Of a stretch of DNA of 64,000 nt, positions 15,385-24,139 are shown piece after piece (positions within the stretch are counted from its first letter, which is position 1; every line of letters begins with the position of its first letter). The stretch is from Propionicimonas sp020161015. Its GTDB lineage: Bacteria; Actinomycetota; Actinomycetes; Propionibacteriales; Propionibacteriaceae. Position numbers and translations under genes: made by a program. The stretch lies in the NCBI RefSeq assembly GCF_964266745.1, contig NZ_CAXWGX010000027.1:248001-312000 (forward strand), written 5' to 3'. The notes under the pieces are model-generated. The model had not been told where the DNA came from. It worked only from the letters and a program-made list of their open reading frames with translations, and did no database searches.

Positions 15385-15412
15385 GCCCGTGGAGGGCCCT
15401 AAGCTGACCGGC

Positions 15413-16027
15413 ATGGCCGGAGAACCCTACGACACCGAGAAGGTGCTGACGGTTCCCAACATCCTCAGCTTCATCCGCCTGGCCGGCGTCCCCCTGTTCC
15501 TGTGGCTGCTGCTCGAGCGGCAGTCGGACGTGTGGGCCGTGGTGGTGCTGGCGATCGGTGGTGCCACCGACTGGCTGGACGGCAAGCTCGCCCGCAGCTG
15601 GCACCAGCGCTCCCGGTTGGGCCAGGTTCTCGATCCGCTCGCCGACCGCCTCTACATCCTGGCCACGCTGATCGGCTTCGCGATGCGCGAGATCGTGCCG
15701 TGGTGGCTGGTGGTCCTGCTGGCGGCGCGGGACGTGCTGATGTTCACCACCATCTGGCCCTCCCTGCGCCGTCGCGGGTTCACCAGCCTGCCCGTCCACT
15801 TCCTCGGCAAGGCGGCGACCTTCGCGCTGCTGTACGCCTTCCCGCTGGTGCTCCTCGGCACTGGCGACGACCTGTGGCACACGGTCGCGCGCGTGCTCGG
15901 CTGGGCGTGCGTGATCTGGGGCGCCGGCCTCTACTGGTGGTCGGGCCTGCTCTACATCGGCCAGGGCGTGGACGTCATCCGCCGGTTCCCGCTCGAGGCC
16001 GGCCCAGCGGGCGACGAGGGCAACTGA
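15413..16027 (+). CDS. CDP-alcohol phosphatidyltransferase (PgsA-like)
   Basis: This 204-residue membrane enzyme joins an alcohol to a CDP-linked lipid. The family signature is present as DWLDGKLARS followed by GQVLDPLADR (D-x2-DG-x2-AR-x8-G-x3-D-x3-D). About six membrane segments are seen. Actinobacterial relatives act as phosphatidylglycerophosphate synthase or cardiolipin synthase; I cannot choose between them. It lies 28 bases after the HIT gene and just upstream of gcvH, a neighbourhood also known around pgsA2 in mycobacteria. Confidence 0.9.
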   Translation: MAGEPYDTEKVLTVPNILSFIRLAGVPLFLWLLLERQSDVWAVVVLAIGGATDWLDGKLARSWHQRSRLGQVLDPLADRLYILATLIGFAMREIVPWWLVVLLAARDVLMFTTIWPSLRRRGFTSLPVHFLGKAATFALLYAFPLVLLGTGDDLWHTVARVLGWACVIWGAGLYWWSGLLYIGQGVDVIRRFPLEAGPAGDEGN

Positions 16028-16093
16028 GCGGCGTCCCGGACGATACCCTTGTGCCAACGTGACGGCAGCCCGGCTGCCAGAAGGAGTACGTGC

Positions 16094-16474
16094 GTGTTCC
16101 CCGATGACCTTCGCTACACCAGCAAGCACGAGTGGGTTCGCCAGGGCGCCGGCAACTCCGTCCGCGTCGGCATCACCAGCTATGCCGCCGACGCGCTCGG
16201 CGACGTCGTCTACATCTCGCTCCCGCAGGTCGGCGAGGAGGTCGCCGCCGACGACGCGTGCGCCGAGGTCGAGTCGACCAAGAGTGTCTCCGACGTCTAC
16301 TCGCCGGCCGGCGGTGTCGTCACAGCGGTCAACGAGCTGCTCAACGACTCCCCGGAGACCATCAACTCTGACCCTTACGGTGACGGTTGGATCTTCGAGC
16401 TCGAGCTCAGCGAGGCCGGCGAACTCGAGGATCTTCTGGACGCGGACGGCTACAGCGAGCTCGTCGAGGGCTAG
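16094..16474 (+). CDS. gcvH: Glycine cleavage system H protein
   Basis: This 126-residue lipoyl carrier shuttles the aminomethyl group between GcvP and GcvT. The lipoyl lysine sits in ESTKSVSD, in the tight turn of a biotinyl-lipoyl fold, and the N-terminus RYTSKHEWVR is diagnostic. GTG 16094 follows AAGGAG at 16081-16086. A six-bp hairpin (16063-16077) precedes the ribosome binding site, and a possible -10 box TACCCT is at 16044. There is no room for a glycine riboswitch. gcvP is 2.5 kb downstream, and no gcvT is in this window. Confidence 0.96.
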   Translation: MFPDDLRYTSKHEWVRQGAGNSVRVGITSYAADALGDVVYISLPQVGEEVAADDACAEVESTKSVSDVYSPAGGVVTAVNELLNDSPETINSDPYGDGWIFELELSEAGELEDLLDADGYSELVEG

Positions 16475-16547
16475 GCTGAAGGTCAACCTGTCGTTGAGCC
16501 TCGATCGGGGGAGGGCTCGCTAGCCGAAGGCATGGAAGGTGGCCCAC

Positions 16548-17030
16548 ATGATGCAGTGCCCCGCGTGCGGTCATGAACTCTCCGAGGCGGTCAACTTCTG
16601 CCCGCACTGCGGTGCGAGCCTCGCGAAGATGTCCGGCGACACCACCCGGGTGATCCCGCCGGTCGTCGAGGAGTTCCAGATCGACGACCTCGCGCCGGAC
16701 GATGCGGCCGCCATCGAGGCGCTGCCGTCCGGCTCGGCCCTGATGCTGGTGCTCAGGGGTGGCCAGGCCGGTGCCCGTTACCTGATCGACGCCGACGTGG
16801 TCACCGCGGGACGGCACCCGCGGTGCGACATCTTCCTCGACGACATCACGGTCTCCCGCCACCACGCCCGCTTCACCCGCCGCGCCGGGCAGGTGTGGAT
16901 CAGCGACGAGAACAGCCTCAACGGCACGTACGTGAACAAGACCCTGATCGACGGCGAGGTGGCCCTGCGGCGGGGCGACGAGGTGCAGATCGGCAAGTTC
17001 CGCATGGTGTTCTTCGCCGGGCAGGACTGA
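16548..17030 (+). CDS. garA: GarA-type FHA protein with N-terminal zinc ribbon
   Basis: The 160-residue protein is the homologue of mycobacterial GarA/corynebacterial OdhI, phospho-switched inhibitors of 2-oxoglutarate metabolism. The FHA domain (about residues 60-150) has GRHPRCDIFLDD, SRHHARF and NSLNGTYVN. A Thr-Thr pair at residues 32-33 (GDTTRV) corresponds to the kinase target site of the family. Unlike GarA, residues 4-21 form a CPAC/CPHC zinc ribbon. I chose ATG 16548, eight bases after GGAAGG; GTG 16539 and ATG 16551 are also possible. Its stop overlaps the start of ftsR (TGATG). Its place in the gcvH-garA-ftsR block supports the assignment; 2-oxoglutarate dehydrogenase control here is inferred. 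Confidence 0.9.
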   Translation: MMQCPACGHELSEAVNFCPHCGASLAKMSGDTTRVIPPVVEEFQIDDLAPDDAAAIEALPSGSALMLVLRGGQAGARYLIDADVVTAGRHPRCDIFLDDITVSRHHARFTRRAGQVWISDENSLNGTYVNKTLIDGEVALRRGDEVQIGKFRMVFFAGQD

Positions 17031-17731
17031 TGGCCCTCGGACTCCGCAGCATCGGCCAGGTCCTGGCCATCCTGAAACCGGACTTCGACGACGTCTCCAT
17101 CTCCAAGATCCGCTTCCTCGAGTCCGAGGGACTGATCTCGCCGGAGAGGGCACCGTCGGGGTACCGGCGCTACGCCGAGTCCGACATCGAACGCCTGCGC
17201 TACATCCTGCACGTCCAGAAGAACCACTACCTCCCGCTCAAGGTCATCCGCGAGCACCTCGACATGATGGACCGGGGCCAGGAACCGCCCCCGCTGGGCG
17301 GACCGGGCCAGGGGGCCGCGCCGGCGGTGGACGGCGTGGAGCAGGCCGCGGCGCTCGCCTCGCAGTCCCGCCCGCCCAAGCGGGCCATCCGGATCACCCG
17401 CCGCGAACTCATGGAACTCAGCGGGCTGAGCGAGCCGGCGCTCGCCGAGCTGGAGAAGCACGCGCTGGTCGTGCCGCGACGCGGCACCATCTACTACGGT
17501 CGCGACGCCCTCACCGTCGCAGTGATCTCCCGAAAGCTGGCCGCCTTCGGCATGGACGCCCGCCACCTTCGGGTGGTCAAGCAGGCCGCCGAGCGCGAGG
17601 TGGGGCTGATCGAGCAGGCGATCGCGCCGCACCTGCGCCGCAACCCGTCCAACCGGACGCTGCCCGCGGAGGTGATGCAGCTGGTGCTGCACGCCCACGC
17701 CGCGCTGCTGCGCTCCCAGCTCCCGCAGTGA
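17030..17731 (+). CDS. ftsR: MerR-family regulator FtsR
   Basis: The 233-residue regulator has an N-terminal winged-helix MerR domain (SISKIRFLESEGLI and YRRYAESDIERLRYI), a proline/alanine-rich linker near residues 85-110 and a C-terminal domain (about 115-233) that resembles a second DNA-binding or dimerisation fold rather than a metal-binding one. No Cys-rich metal site is visible. It matches Rv1828 of M. tuberculosis and FtsR of Corynebacterium glutamicum, which activates ftsZ, both in length and in position after garA. It is translationally coupled to garA. Confidence 0.9.
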   Translation: MALGLRSIGQVLAILKPDFDDVSISKIRFLESEGLISPERAPSGYRRYAESDIERLRYILHVQKNHYLPLKVIREHLDMMDRGQEPPPLGGPGQGAAPAVDGVEQAAALASQSRPPKRAIRITRRELMELSGLSEPALAELEKHALVVPRRGTIYYGRDALTVAVISRKLAAFGMDARHLRVVKQAAEREVGLIEQAIAPHLRRNPSNRTLPAEVMQLVLHAHAALLRSQLPQ

Positions 17732-17738
17732 GCAGCGC

Positions 17739-18242
17739 ATGCGCGAGGTGAGGGTGATCGAGATCCGCGTCTCCACCGGGGACGCCGCGCCGCTGGTCGT
17801 GCTGGCGGAGGTCGGCGGCGCCGGCCGCCTGCTGCCGATCTGGATGAGCCATGGCGGGGCGTCCGCGATCTTCACGGCGGCGGAGGAGCCCGACCCCGAC
17901 CGTCCGAACATCCACGACCTGGCCTGGAGGCTCGCCGAGGCGGCGACCGCCCCCGTCCAGTCGGTGCGCATCACCGCCTACGACGACGGGCAGTACTACG
18001 CAGAGCTGGTGTGCGGCGAGCAGCGCATCCCGTCGCGGCCCAGCGATGCGATCGCGCTCGCGTTGCGCCTCGGGTGCCCGATCGAGTGCGCGGACACCGT
18101 GCTGGAGGAGGTCGGGGTGCTGCCCGGGGACGGGGTGGGCGCCGCAGAGCCTGAGGAGGCCGAGGAGGAGGTCGAGCGGTTCCGGGAATTCCTCGACAGC
18201 GTCACCCCGGAGGACTTCACCGGCGAGGAGAACCAACCCTGA
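17739..18242 (+). CDS. Bifunctional nuclease family (DUF151) protein
   Basis: The 167-residue protein starts with the DUF151/BFN fold (PLVVLAEV, LPIWMSHGGASAI, RPSDAIALALR) and ends in an acidic, probably disordered tail rich in glutamate. The position matches Rv1829 between the two MerR genes of the mycobacterial block. Members have been reported to have nuclease activity in plants, but the bacterial role is poorly defined. It starts seven bases after ftsR, so it is in the same operon. Confidence 0.9.
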   Translation: MREVRVIEIRVSTGDAAPLVVLAEVGGAGRLLPIWMSHGGASAIFTAAEEPDPDRPNIHDLAWRLAEAATAPVQSVRITAYDDGQYYAELVCGEQRIPSRPSDAIALALRLGCPIECADTVLEEVGVLPGDGVGAAEPEEAEEEVERFREFLDSVTPEDFTGEENQP

Positions 18243-18291
18243 GGTAGCGGTTCAGACTCCGGTGCGTCGCGCGGCGCGGCACGGCGTGTCG

Positions 18292-18329
18292 TTGACCCCC
18301 GTGTCGGCGGCGGATTACCGTCGTAATCC
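18292..18329 (+). promoter_or_regulatory. Promoter with perfect 18-bp dyad before the second MerR gene
   Basis: TTGACC (18292-18297) and TACCGT (18316-18321) are separated by 18 bases. A perfect palindrome, GGATTAC-CGTC-GTAATCC, spans 18312-18329 and covers the -10 box. MerR proteins bind dyads inside stretched promoters, so this looks like an autoregulatory site for the gene that starts at 18365. Confidence 0.7.
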
Positions 18330-18364
18330 CAACGAGGTGATTCCCGAACCGAAGCGAGGCAGAG

Positions 18365-18916
18365 ATGAACGCTCAGCACCCGGTGCCGCCGGCCCAGGAC
18401 CTGCTGTTCGACGGTGACTTCTCGCCGCTGCCCGAGGACCTCGGCTTCCGTGGCCCGGTCGCCTGCCGCGCGGCCGACATCACCTACCGCCAGCTCGACT
18501 ACTGGGCCCGCACCGGCCTCGTCGTTCCGGAGATCCGTGCCGCGGGCGGCTCGGGCACCCAGCGCCTCTACAGCTTCCGCGACCTGCTGATCCTGAAGGT
18601 CATCAAGCGGCTCATCGACGCCGGCATCTCGCTGCAGCAGATCCGCACCGCGATCGAGCACCTGCGGGCACGCGGCGTGGAGGACCTCACCACCGTGACC
18701 CTGATGAGCGACGGGGTGTCGGTCTACGAGTGCACCTCCGACGACCAGGTCGTCGACCTGCTCCGTGGGGGACAGGGCATGTTCGGCATCGCCCTCGGCG
18801 GGGTGTGGCGCGACATCGAGGGCACGCTCCAGGAGCTCCCGGCCGAGCGGGCCGAGGAGCCCGCGCACGCCGACGACGAGCTCTCCCGCCGCCGTCGCGC
18901 CCGCGTCGCCGGCTGA
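18365..18916 (+). CDS. MerR-family transcriptional regulator (Rv1830-like)
   Basis: The 183-residue protein has an early MerR-type winged helix (CRAADITYRQLDYWARTGLV, RLYSFRDLLILKVIKRLI) and a helical dimerisation region (SLQQIRTAIEHL). A C-terminal part with LMSDGVSVYECTSDDQVVDL resembles a small effector-binding motif shared by Rv1830 homologues. It has its own promoter with an overlapping dyad, and GAGGCAGAG lies before ATG 18365. The position directly upstream of gcvP suggests control of glycine cleavage or of neighbouring core genes, but the target is unknown. Confidence 0.9.
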   Translation: MNAQHPVPPAQDLLFDGDFSPLPEDLGFRGPVACRAADITYRQLDYWARTGLVVPEIRAAGGSGTQRLYSFRDLLILKVIKRLIDAGISLQQIRTAIEHLRARGVEDLTTVTLMSDGVSVYECTSDDQVVDLLRGGQGMFGIALGGVWRDIEGTLQELPAERAEEPAHADDELSRRRRARVAG

Positions 18917-18975
18917 CGCGCCCCCGCCGCGCTGCCCACGGCCGGTCGCTGGGGGGCAGGGGCGCCCCGCCGGGA

Positions 18976-18981
18976 TAGGTT
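18976..18981 (+). promoter_or_regulatory. -10 box giving a near-leaderless gcvP transcript
   Basis: TAGGTT lies ten bases before ATG 18992, so transcription would start about four bases before the start codon. No Shine-Dalgarno sequence is present in the 30 bases upstream. This agrees with leaderless or near-leaderless translation, which is common in actinobacteria. Confidence 0.5.
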
Positions 18982-18991
18982 TGTTCCTGCC

Positions 18992-21844
18992 ATGGACGAC
19001 TTCACCCGACGCCACCTGGGACCTGCGGAGGACGATCGCGAGCAGATGCTCGCCACCCTCGGCTACGACTCCCTGGACGACCTGACCGACGCCGCCGTTC
19101 CGGCCGCGATCCGGCTCACCGAGCCGCTGCGGCTCCCCGCGGCCCGCTCCGAGGACGAGGTCCAGCGGCGACTCGCCGCCCTCGCCGCGCGCAACAACCC
19201 CGGCACGGCGATGATCGGGCTGGGGTACTCCGGCACGATCACGCCGCCCGTGATCCGGCGAATGGTGCTGGAGAACCCGGCCTGGTACACCGCCTACACC
19301 CCGTACCAGCCCGAGATCAGCCAGGGCCGGCTCGAGGCTCTGGCCAACTTCCAGACGATGATCGCCGACCTGGCCGGGCTGCCGGTCGCAGGGGCGAGCC
19401 TGCTCGACGAGGCGACGGCCGTGGCCGAGGCGGTCGCGGTGGCCCACCGCGTGTCCCGAAAGGGCGGGGTCGTCGTGGTGGACGCCAACCTGCTCCCGCA
19501 GAGCCTCTCCGTCCTGCGCACCCGGTGCCTGGCGACCGGGATCGAGATCGTGGTCGCCGAGGGCGATCTCGCCGACGCCGTCCGCGAGAACCAGGCGTTC
19601 GCCGTCGTCGTGCAGGTGCCCGGTGCCGACGGACGCCTGCCGTCCGCCGCCGGCCTCACCGCGCTCGCGACGCTGGTCCACGACAACGGCGGCCAGGTGA
19701 TCGCGGCCTGCGACCTGCTCGCCCTCACGCTGATCGGCTCTCCGGGCGCCTGGGGCGCGGACATCGTCGTCGGCTCGGCCCAGCGCTTCGGCGTCCCGCT
19801 GTTCTACGGCGGCCCGCACGCCGGCTACATCGCGGTCCGTTCCGGCCTGGAGCGGCAGCTGCCCGGCCGGATCGTGGGACTGAGCAAGGACGCCGACGGG
19901 ACGCCCGCCTTCCGCCTCGCTCTGCAGACGCGCGAGCAGCACATCCGGCGCGAGAAGGCGACGTCGAACATCTGCACGGCGCAGGTCCTGCTCGCCGTGA
20001 CCGCGGGCTTCTACGCCGTGCACCACGGCCCGGACGGGCTCGCTGCCATCGCCACGACCGTCCACGATCGTGCGCGGAGGATCGCCGCGGCCCTGGTGGC
20101 GGGCGGCTACGGGCTGGCGGGGGAGTCGTTCTTCGACACGATCACCGTGCACGCCCCCGGACGCGCGAACGCGATCGTGGCGGCCGCCCGCGACGGCGGG
20201 GTCCACCTGCGCCTGGTGGACGACGACCACCTCGGCGTCAGCGTCGGCGAGGACACCACGGAGGAGGCCCTGGCAGCCGTCTGTGCCGCGTTCGGCGCCA
20301 CCCTGGGCACCGAGGTGTTCGGCGGCCTGGGCGACCACCGGCGCGAGCGTGACTACCTCACCCATCCGGTGTTCCACGCGTACCGCAGCGAGACCGAGCT
20401 GCTGCGCTACCTGCGCGGGCTGGCCGACCGCGACTTCGCGCTCGACCGGGGCATGATCCCGCTCGGCTCGTGCACGCTCAAGCTCAACCCCGCGGCCGCC
20501 ATGGAACCGATCAGCTACCCGGGCTTCGCCGGCCTGCACCCGTTCGTGCCGGAGGCGGACGCCACCGGCTACGCGGAGTTGATCGGCGAGCTGTGCGACT
20601 GGCTGGCCGAGATCACGGGCTACGACCGGGTGAGCCTCCAGCCGAACGCGGGCAGCCAGGGCGAGTTCGCCGGGCTGATGGCGATCCGGTCCTACCACCT
20701 GGCCAATGGCGACGCCCACCGGACGGTCTGCCTGATCCCGGCCTCGGCCCACGGGACGAATGCCGCGTCCGCGGTGATGGCCGGTATGCGGGTGGTGGTG
20801 GTCGGCACCGCCGCCGACGGCTCGGTCGACCTGGACGACCTGCGGGCGCGCATCGCCCAGCACGCCGACGACCTCGCCGCGGTCATGGTCACCTATCCGT
20901 CCACCCACGGTGTCTTCGAGGAGACGATCACCGAGATCTGCCGCCTGGTGCACGAGGCTGGAGGTCAGGTGTACGTCGACGGCGCAAACCTGAATGCCAT
21001 GTTGGGCCTCGCGCGCCCGGGCAGGTTCGGTGCGGACGTCAGCCACCTCAACCTCCACAAGACGTTCGCAATCCCGCACGGCGGCGGTGGCCCCGGGGTC
21101 GGGCCGGTGGCCGTCCGCGCGCACCTGGCGCCCTACCTGCCCAACCACCCGCTGGTGCCGTCGGCCGGCCCGGCCGGGAGCTACGGACCGGTCAGCGCGG
21201 CCCCGTTCGGCTCGGCCGGCGTGCTGCCGATCAGCTGGGCGTTCGTGGCCCTGATGGGCCCCGACGGGCTGCGGCTGGCGTCCCAGACGGCGATCCTCGC
21301 CGCCAACTACGTCGCGCGCAGGCTCTCCGGATCGTTCCCCGTGCTCTACACCGGCGAGGCCGGGCTGGTGGCGCACGAGTGCATCGTCGACCTGCGGGAG
21401 CTCACCCGGCAGACCGGGATCACCGTCGACGACGTCGCCAAGCGGCTCGTCGACTACGGGTTCCACGCGCCGACGATGAGCTTCCCGGTCGCGGGAACGC
21501 TGATGATCGAGCCGACCGAGTCGGAGTCGAAGGCAGAACTCGACCGCTTCTGCGACGCGATGATCTCGATCCGGCGCGAGATGGACCAGGTCGCCGCGGG
21601 TGACTGGCCGGCCGACGACAACCCCCTCCACAACGCACCCCACCCGGTCTCGCGGATCGCGTCCGACCAGTGGCCGCACCCCTACGGACGGCAGCTCGCC
21701 GCGTACCCCGCCGGCCTTCGGACGGGACCGCTCGGCTCCGGCGGACGCGACAAGTACTGGCCGGCCGTCGCACGGATCGACCAGGCCTTCGGTGACCGCA
21801 ACCTGGTCTGCACCTGCCCGCCGGTGGCGAGCTACGGGGAGTAG
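18992..21844 (+). CDS. gcvP: Glycine dehydrogenase (decarboxylating), P protein
   Basis: This PLP enzyme decarboxylates glycine and passes the aminomethyl group to GcvH. The 950-residue length is that of the fused (alpha plus beta) P protein. The N-terminal half has YTPYQPEISQGRLEALANFQ and the second half PNAGSQGEFAG. The PLP lysine is Lys690 in NLHKTFAIPHGGGGPG. It follows the gcvH-garA-ftsR block, close to the order seen in mycobacteria. GcvT is not in the window, and Lpd at 42.4 kb could act as L protein. It is followed after three bases by the YihY gene. Confidence 0.97.
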   Translation: MDDFTRRHLGPAEDDREQMLATLGYDSLDDLTDAAVPAAIRLTEPLRLPAARSEDEVQRRLAALAARNNPGTAMIGLGYSGTITPPVIRRMVLENPAWYTAYTPYQPEISQGRLEALANFQTMIADLAGLPVAGASLLDEATAVAEAVAVAHRVSRKGGVVVVDANLLPQSLSVLRTRCLATGIEIVVAEGDLADAVRENQAFAVVVQVPGADGRLPSAAGLTALATLVHDNGGQVIAACDLLALTLIGSPGAWGADIVVGSAQRFGVPLFYGGPHAGYIAVRSGLERQLPGRIVGLSKDADGTPAFRLALQTREQHIRREKATSNICTAQVLLAVTAGFYAVHHGPDGLAAIATTVHDRARRIAAALVAGGYGLAGESFFDTITVHAPGRANAIVAAARDGGVHLRLVDDDHLGVSVGEDTTEEALAAVCAAFGATLGTEVFGGLGDHRRERDYLTHPVFHAYRSETELLRYLRGLADRDFALDRGMIPLGSCTLKLNPAAAMEPISYPGFAGLHPFVPEADATGYAELIGELCDWLAEITGYDRVSLQPNAGSQGEFAGLMAIRSYHLANGDAHRTVCLIPASAHGTNAASAVMAGMRVVVVGTAADGSVDLDDLRARIAQHADDLAAVMVTYPSTHGVFEETITEICRLVHEAGGQVYVDGANLNAMLGLARPGRFGADVSHLNLHKTFAIPHGGGGPGVGPVAVRAHLAPYLPNHPLVPSAGPAGSYGPVSAAPFGSAGVLPISWAFVALMGPDGLRLASQTAILAANYVARRLSGSFPVLYTGEAGLVAHECIVDLRELTRQTGITVDDVAKRLVDYGFHAPTMSFPVAGTLMIEPTESESKAELDRFCDAMISIRREMDQVAAGDWPADDNPLHNAPHPVSRIASDQWPHPYGRQLAAYPAGLRTGPLGSGGRDKYWPAVARIDQAFGDRNLVCTCPPVASYGE

Positions 21845-21847
21845 CGG

Positions 21848-22942
21848 ATGAAGCCGATCCTCGAGTGGTGGGAGAAGATCTCGGCGCGGCCGCTCGTCGC
21901 CCACGTCCTGCGGGCTGTCGAGCGGTTCAACGTGCGCGGTGGCGTCCAGCTCGCCGCCGCGATCACCTACTTCTCGGTGCTGGCGCTGGTGCCGATCCTG
22001 ATGCTGCTGTTCTCGGTGCTGGGGTTCGCGACAACGGTCTTCCGTCCCGAGTGGCTGGGAATGATCGAGGCCTGGATCAACACGAACTTCCCCGCCGACT
22101 CCCAGTTCGGGTCGGCCCTGCACGACGTCGTCCTGAGCGCGCTGACGGGCTGGGCGGGCTTCTTCGCCACCAGCCTCCTGATCGCGATGTGGATCGGCTC
22201 GGGATGGCTGGGCAACACGAAGAGGGCTGTCCGCCTGCTGATGCGGGAGGACGTGGACAACCCCGGCAAGCAGCTGGTGATGCCGCTCGACATCCTGGCG
22301 AACTTCGCCGGGCTGCTCGGCGTCCTCGTCGGCCTGGTGGCGACCTTCGCCTCCTCGACGGTGGCCACCATCCTCGGCGGGACCGTCGGCGAGTGGCTGG
22401 GAGTGGGCGGCAGCGCGGGCTGGACGGCGCTCATCCGGCTGGTGGGCGCGATGGTGTCACTGGCGATCGGCGCTGTCGGCTTCCGGCTCCTGTTCGCGTG
22501 GTTCAGTCCCACCTGGATCCCCACCCACCTCGCGTGGGTGGGGGCCGGGATCGGCTCGGCGGGCCTGTTGGTGCTCCAGGCGCTGGCCACCTTCCTGTTC
22601 GGTGCCTTCTCGCGGAACCTGGGCATCGCGGTCTTCGGCTCGACCATCGTGCTGATGATCTTCCTCAACCTGTTCGCCACCCTGATCCTCTACATCGCCG
22701 CCTGGCTGGCGACGTCGGTGGCGCCCGAGCCGGCCGCCCCCGAGCTGCCCGCCGGCGATCCGGTGGAACCGTCCGTGCCGGTCGAGAGCATGCCGGGCGA
22801 GCTGTACGTGTCCAGCGAGGTGGCCCGGCGCTCACTCGGGATCGGGCTCGGGACCGGCTACGCGGTGGGTGCCGCCACCGGGCTCGGCATCGGCGCTGCG
22901 CTCGTCTCGCTCTTCTCCGCGCTGTTCGGACGGCGCCGATGA
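21848..22942 (+). CDS. YihY/BrkB family membrane protein
   Basis: The 364-residue protein has about six membrane segments and the family start RGGVQLAAAITYFSVLALVPI. The AVFGSTIVLMIFLNLFA segment is also typical. The C-terminal tail (about residues 295-364) has an acidic proline-rich part followed by a glycine-rich hydrophobic stretch (GLGTGYAVGAATGLGIGAAL), which is extra relative to short members. Its molecular role is not established; it was once mis-annotated as ribonuclease BN. It lies three bases after gcvP and overlaps the aminotransferase gene by four bases (ATGA). Confidence 0.88.
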   Translation: MKPILEWWEKISARPLVAHVLRAVERFNVRGGVQLAAAITYFSVLALVPILMLLFSVLGFATTVFRPEWLGMIEAWINTNFPADSQFGSALHDVVLSALTGWAGFFATSLLIAMWIGSGWLGNTKRAVRLLMREDVDNPGKQLVMPLDILANFAGLLGVLVGLVATFASSTVATILGGTVGEWLGVGGSAGWTALIRLVGAMVSLAIGAVGFRLLFAWFSPTWIPTHLAWVGAGIGSAGLLVLQALATFLFGAFSRNLGIAVFGSTIVLMIFLNLFATLILYIAAWLATSVAPEPAAPELPAGDPVEPSVPVESMPGELYVSSEVARRSLGIGLGTGYAVGAATGLGIGAALVSLFSALFGRRR

Positions 22943-24093
22943 CCCGTCCCGCACTGCGTGGGCTGGTCGAGCCGTTCCACGTGATGGAGGTGGTGAAGGC
23001 CGCGTCCGCCCGCCAGCAGAGCCACGGTGACGCGATCCTGCTCTGTGTCGGACAGCCGGGCACGCCGGCGCCGCTGGCCGTCCGGGAGGCAGCCCGGGCC
23101 GCGATCGGGAACGAGGTCCTGGGCTACACGGTGTCGACGGGCGTCCCGGAACTGCGCTGGACGATCGCCACCGAGTACGCGCTGCGCTACGGCGTCGCCG
23201 TGGATCCTGAAGAGGTGCTGGTGACCACGGGGTCGTCCGCGGGCTTCCAGCTCGCGGTCCTCGCCGGCTTCGAGACCGGCGACCTCGTCGCCATGACCCG
23301 TCCGGGGTATCCCGCCTACCGCAACACACTGCTCACCCTCGGGTGCCGGGTGCTCGACCTCGACGTCGGGCCGGACACGCGCTACCAGCCCACCACGGCG
23401 ATGCTGGACGCCCTGCCGGAGGTGCCCGCGGGGCTGGTGCTCGCCTCGCCGTCCAACCCCACCGGGACCATCATCGACCCCGAGGAGCTCGCCGCGGTGG
23501 TGGCGTGGTGCCGGGCGCACGACTGCCTGCTCCTCAGCGACGAGATCTACCACGGCATCTCCTACGGACGCCGCTGCGCGAGCGCCCGGGAGTTCGGGGA
23601 GGATGCCGTCGTCCTCGGCTCGGTGAGCAAGTACCACTCGATGACCGGCTGGAGGCTCGGCTGGCTGCTCCTCCCCGAGCCGCTGCGACGTCCGGCCGAG
23701 CTCCTGCAGGGCAACCTGGCGATCTGTGCCCCGGCAGTCTCGCAGGCCGCGGCGATCGCGGCATTCGGGCCCGCGGCGAGGGCGGAGCTGGACGCGCACG
23801 TGGCGCGCTACGCCCGCAACCGCGAGTTGCTGCTGCGCCGGCTCCCCGAACTCGGCATCACCAGCTTCGCGCCGCCGGACGGCGCGTTCTACGCCTGGTG
23901 TGACGTCAGCCACCTCACGGAGGACTCCCGCCAGTGGTGCGCGGACGTCCTGGCCGCCACCGGCGTGGCGCTGGCCCCGGGCATCGACTTCGATCGATCC
24001 CGGGGCCACCGGATGATGCGTCTCAGCTTCTGCGGCGACACCGCAGAACTCGACGAGGCCCTCGACCGCCTGGTCGCGCACCTCGTCCGCTGA
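22939..24093 (+). CDS. Class I/II pyridoxal-phosphate aminotransferase
   Basis: This 384-residue fold-type I enzyme has a cofactor-binding segment TTGSSAGFQLA, the SPSNPTGTI motif, the DEIYHGI aspartate strand, the PLP lysine in VSKYHSMTGWRLGW and the C-terminal arginine in RMMRLSFC. It is typical of aspartate/aromatic or N-succinyl-DAP type aminotransferases; the donor and acceptor cannot be set. ATG 22939 sits in a four-base overlap with the YihY gene, giving an apparent gcvP-yihY-aminotransferase operon. A composite hairpin repeat follows the stop. Confidence 0.9.
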   Translation: MTRPALRGLVEPFHVMEVVKAASARQQSHGDAILLCVGQPGTPAPLAVREAARAAIGNEVLGYTVSTGVPELRWTIATEYALRYGVAVDPEEVLVTTGSSAGFQLAVLAGFETGDLVAMTRPGYPAYRNTLLTLGCRVLDLDVGPDTRYQPTTAMLDALPEVPAGLVLASPSNPTGTIIDPEELAAVVAWCRAHDCLLLSDEIYHGISYGRRCASAREFGEDAVVLGSVSKYHSMTGWRLGWLLLPEPLRRPAELLQGNLAICAPAVSQAAAIAAFGPAARAELDAHVARYARNRELLLRRLPELGITSFAPPDGAFYAWCDVSHLTEDSRQWCADVLAATGVALAPGIDFDRSRGHRMMRLSFCGDTAELDEALDRLVAHLVR

Positions 24094-24139
24094 CCGCCCG
24101 GTCAGGCGCCGTGCCTCCCGCTGCGTCCCACAAGACGCC

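Noticed and set aside
16028..16093. Glycine riboswitch before gcvH
   Set aside because: The gap after the upstream gene is only 66 bases and has just a six-bp hairpin, too short for a glycine aptamer.
17996..22123. A 1375-residue minus-strand open frame
   Set aside because: It lies antisense to the well-supported MerR and gcvP genes and has the Arg/Gly/Asp/His-rich composition of a GC-rich shadow frame.
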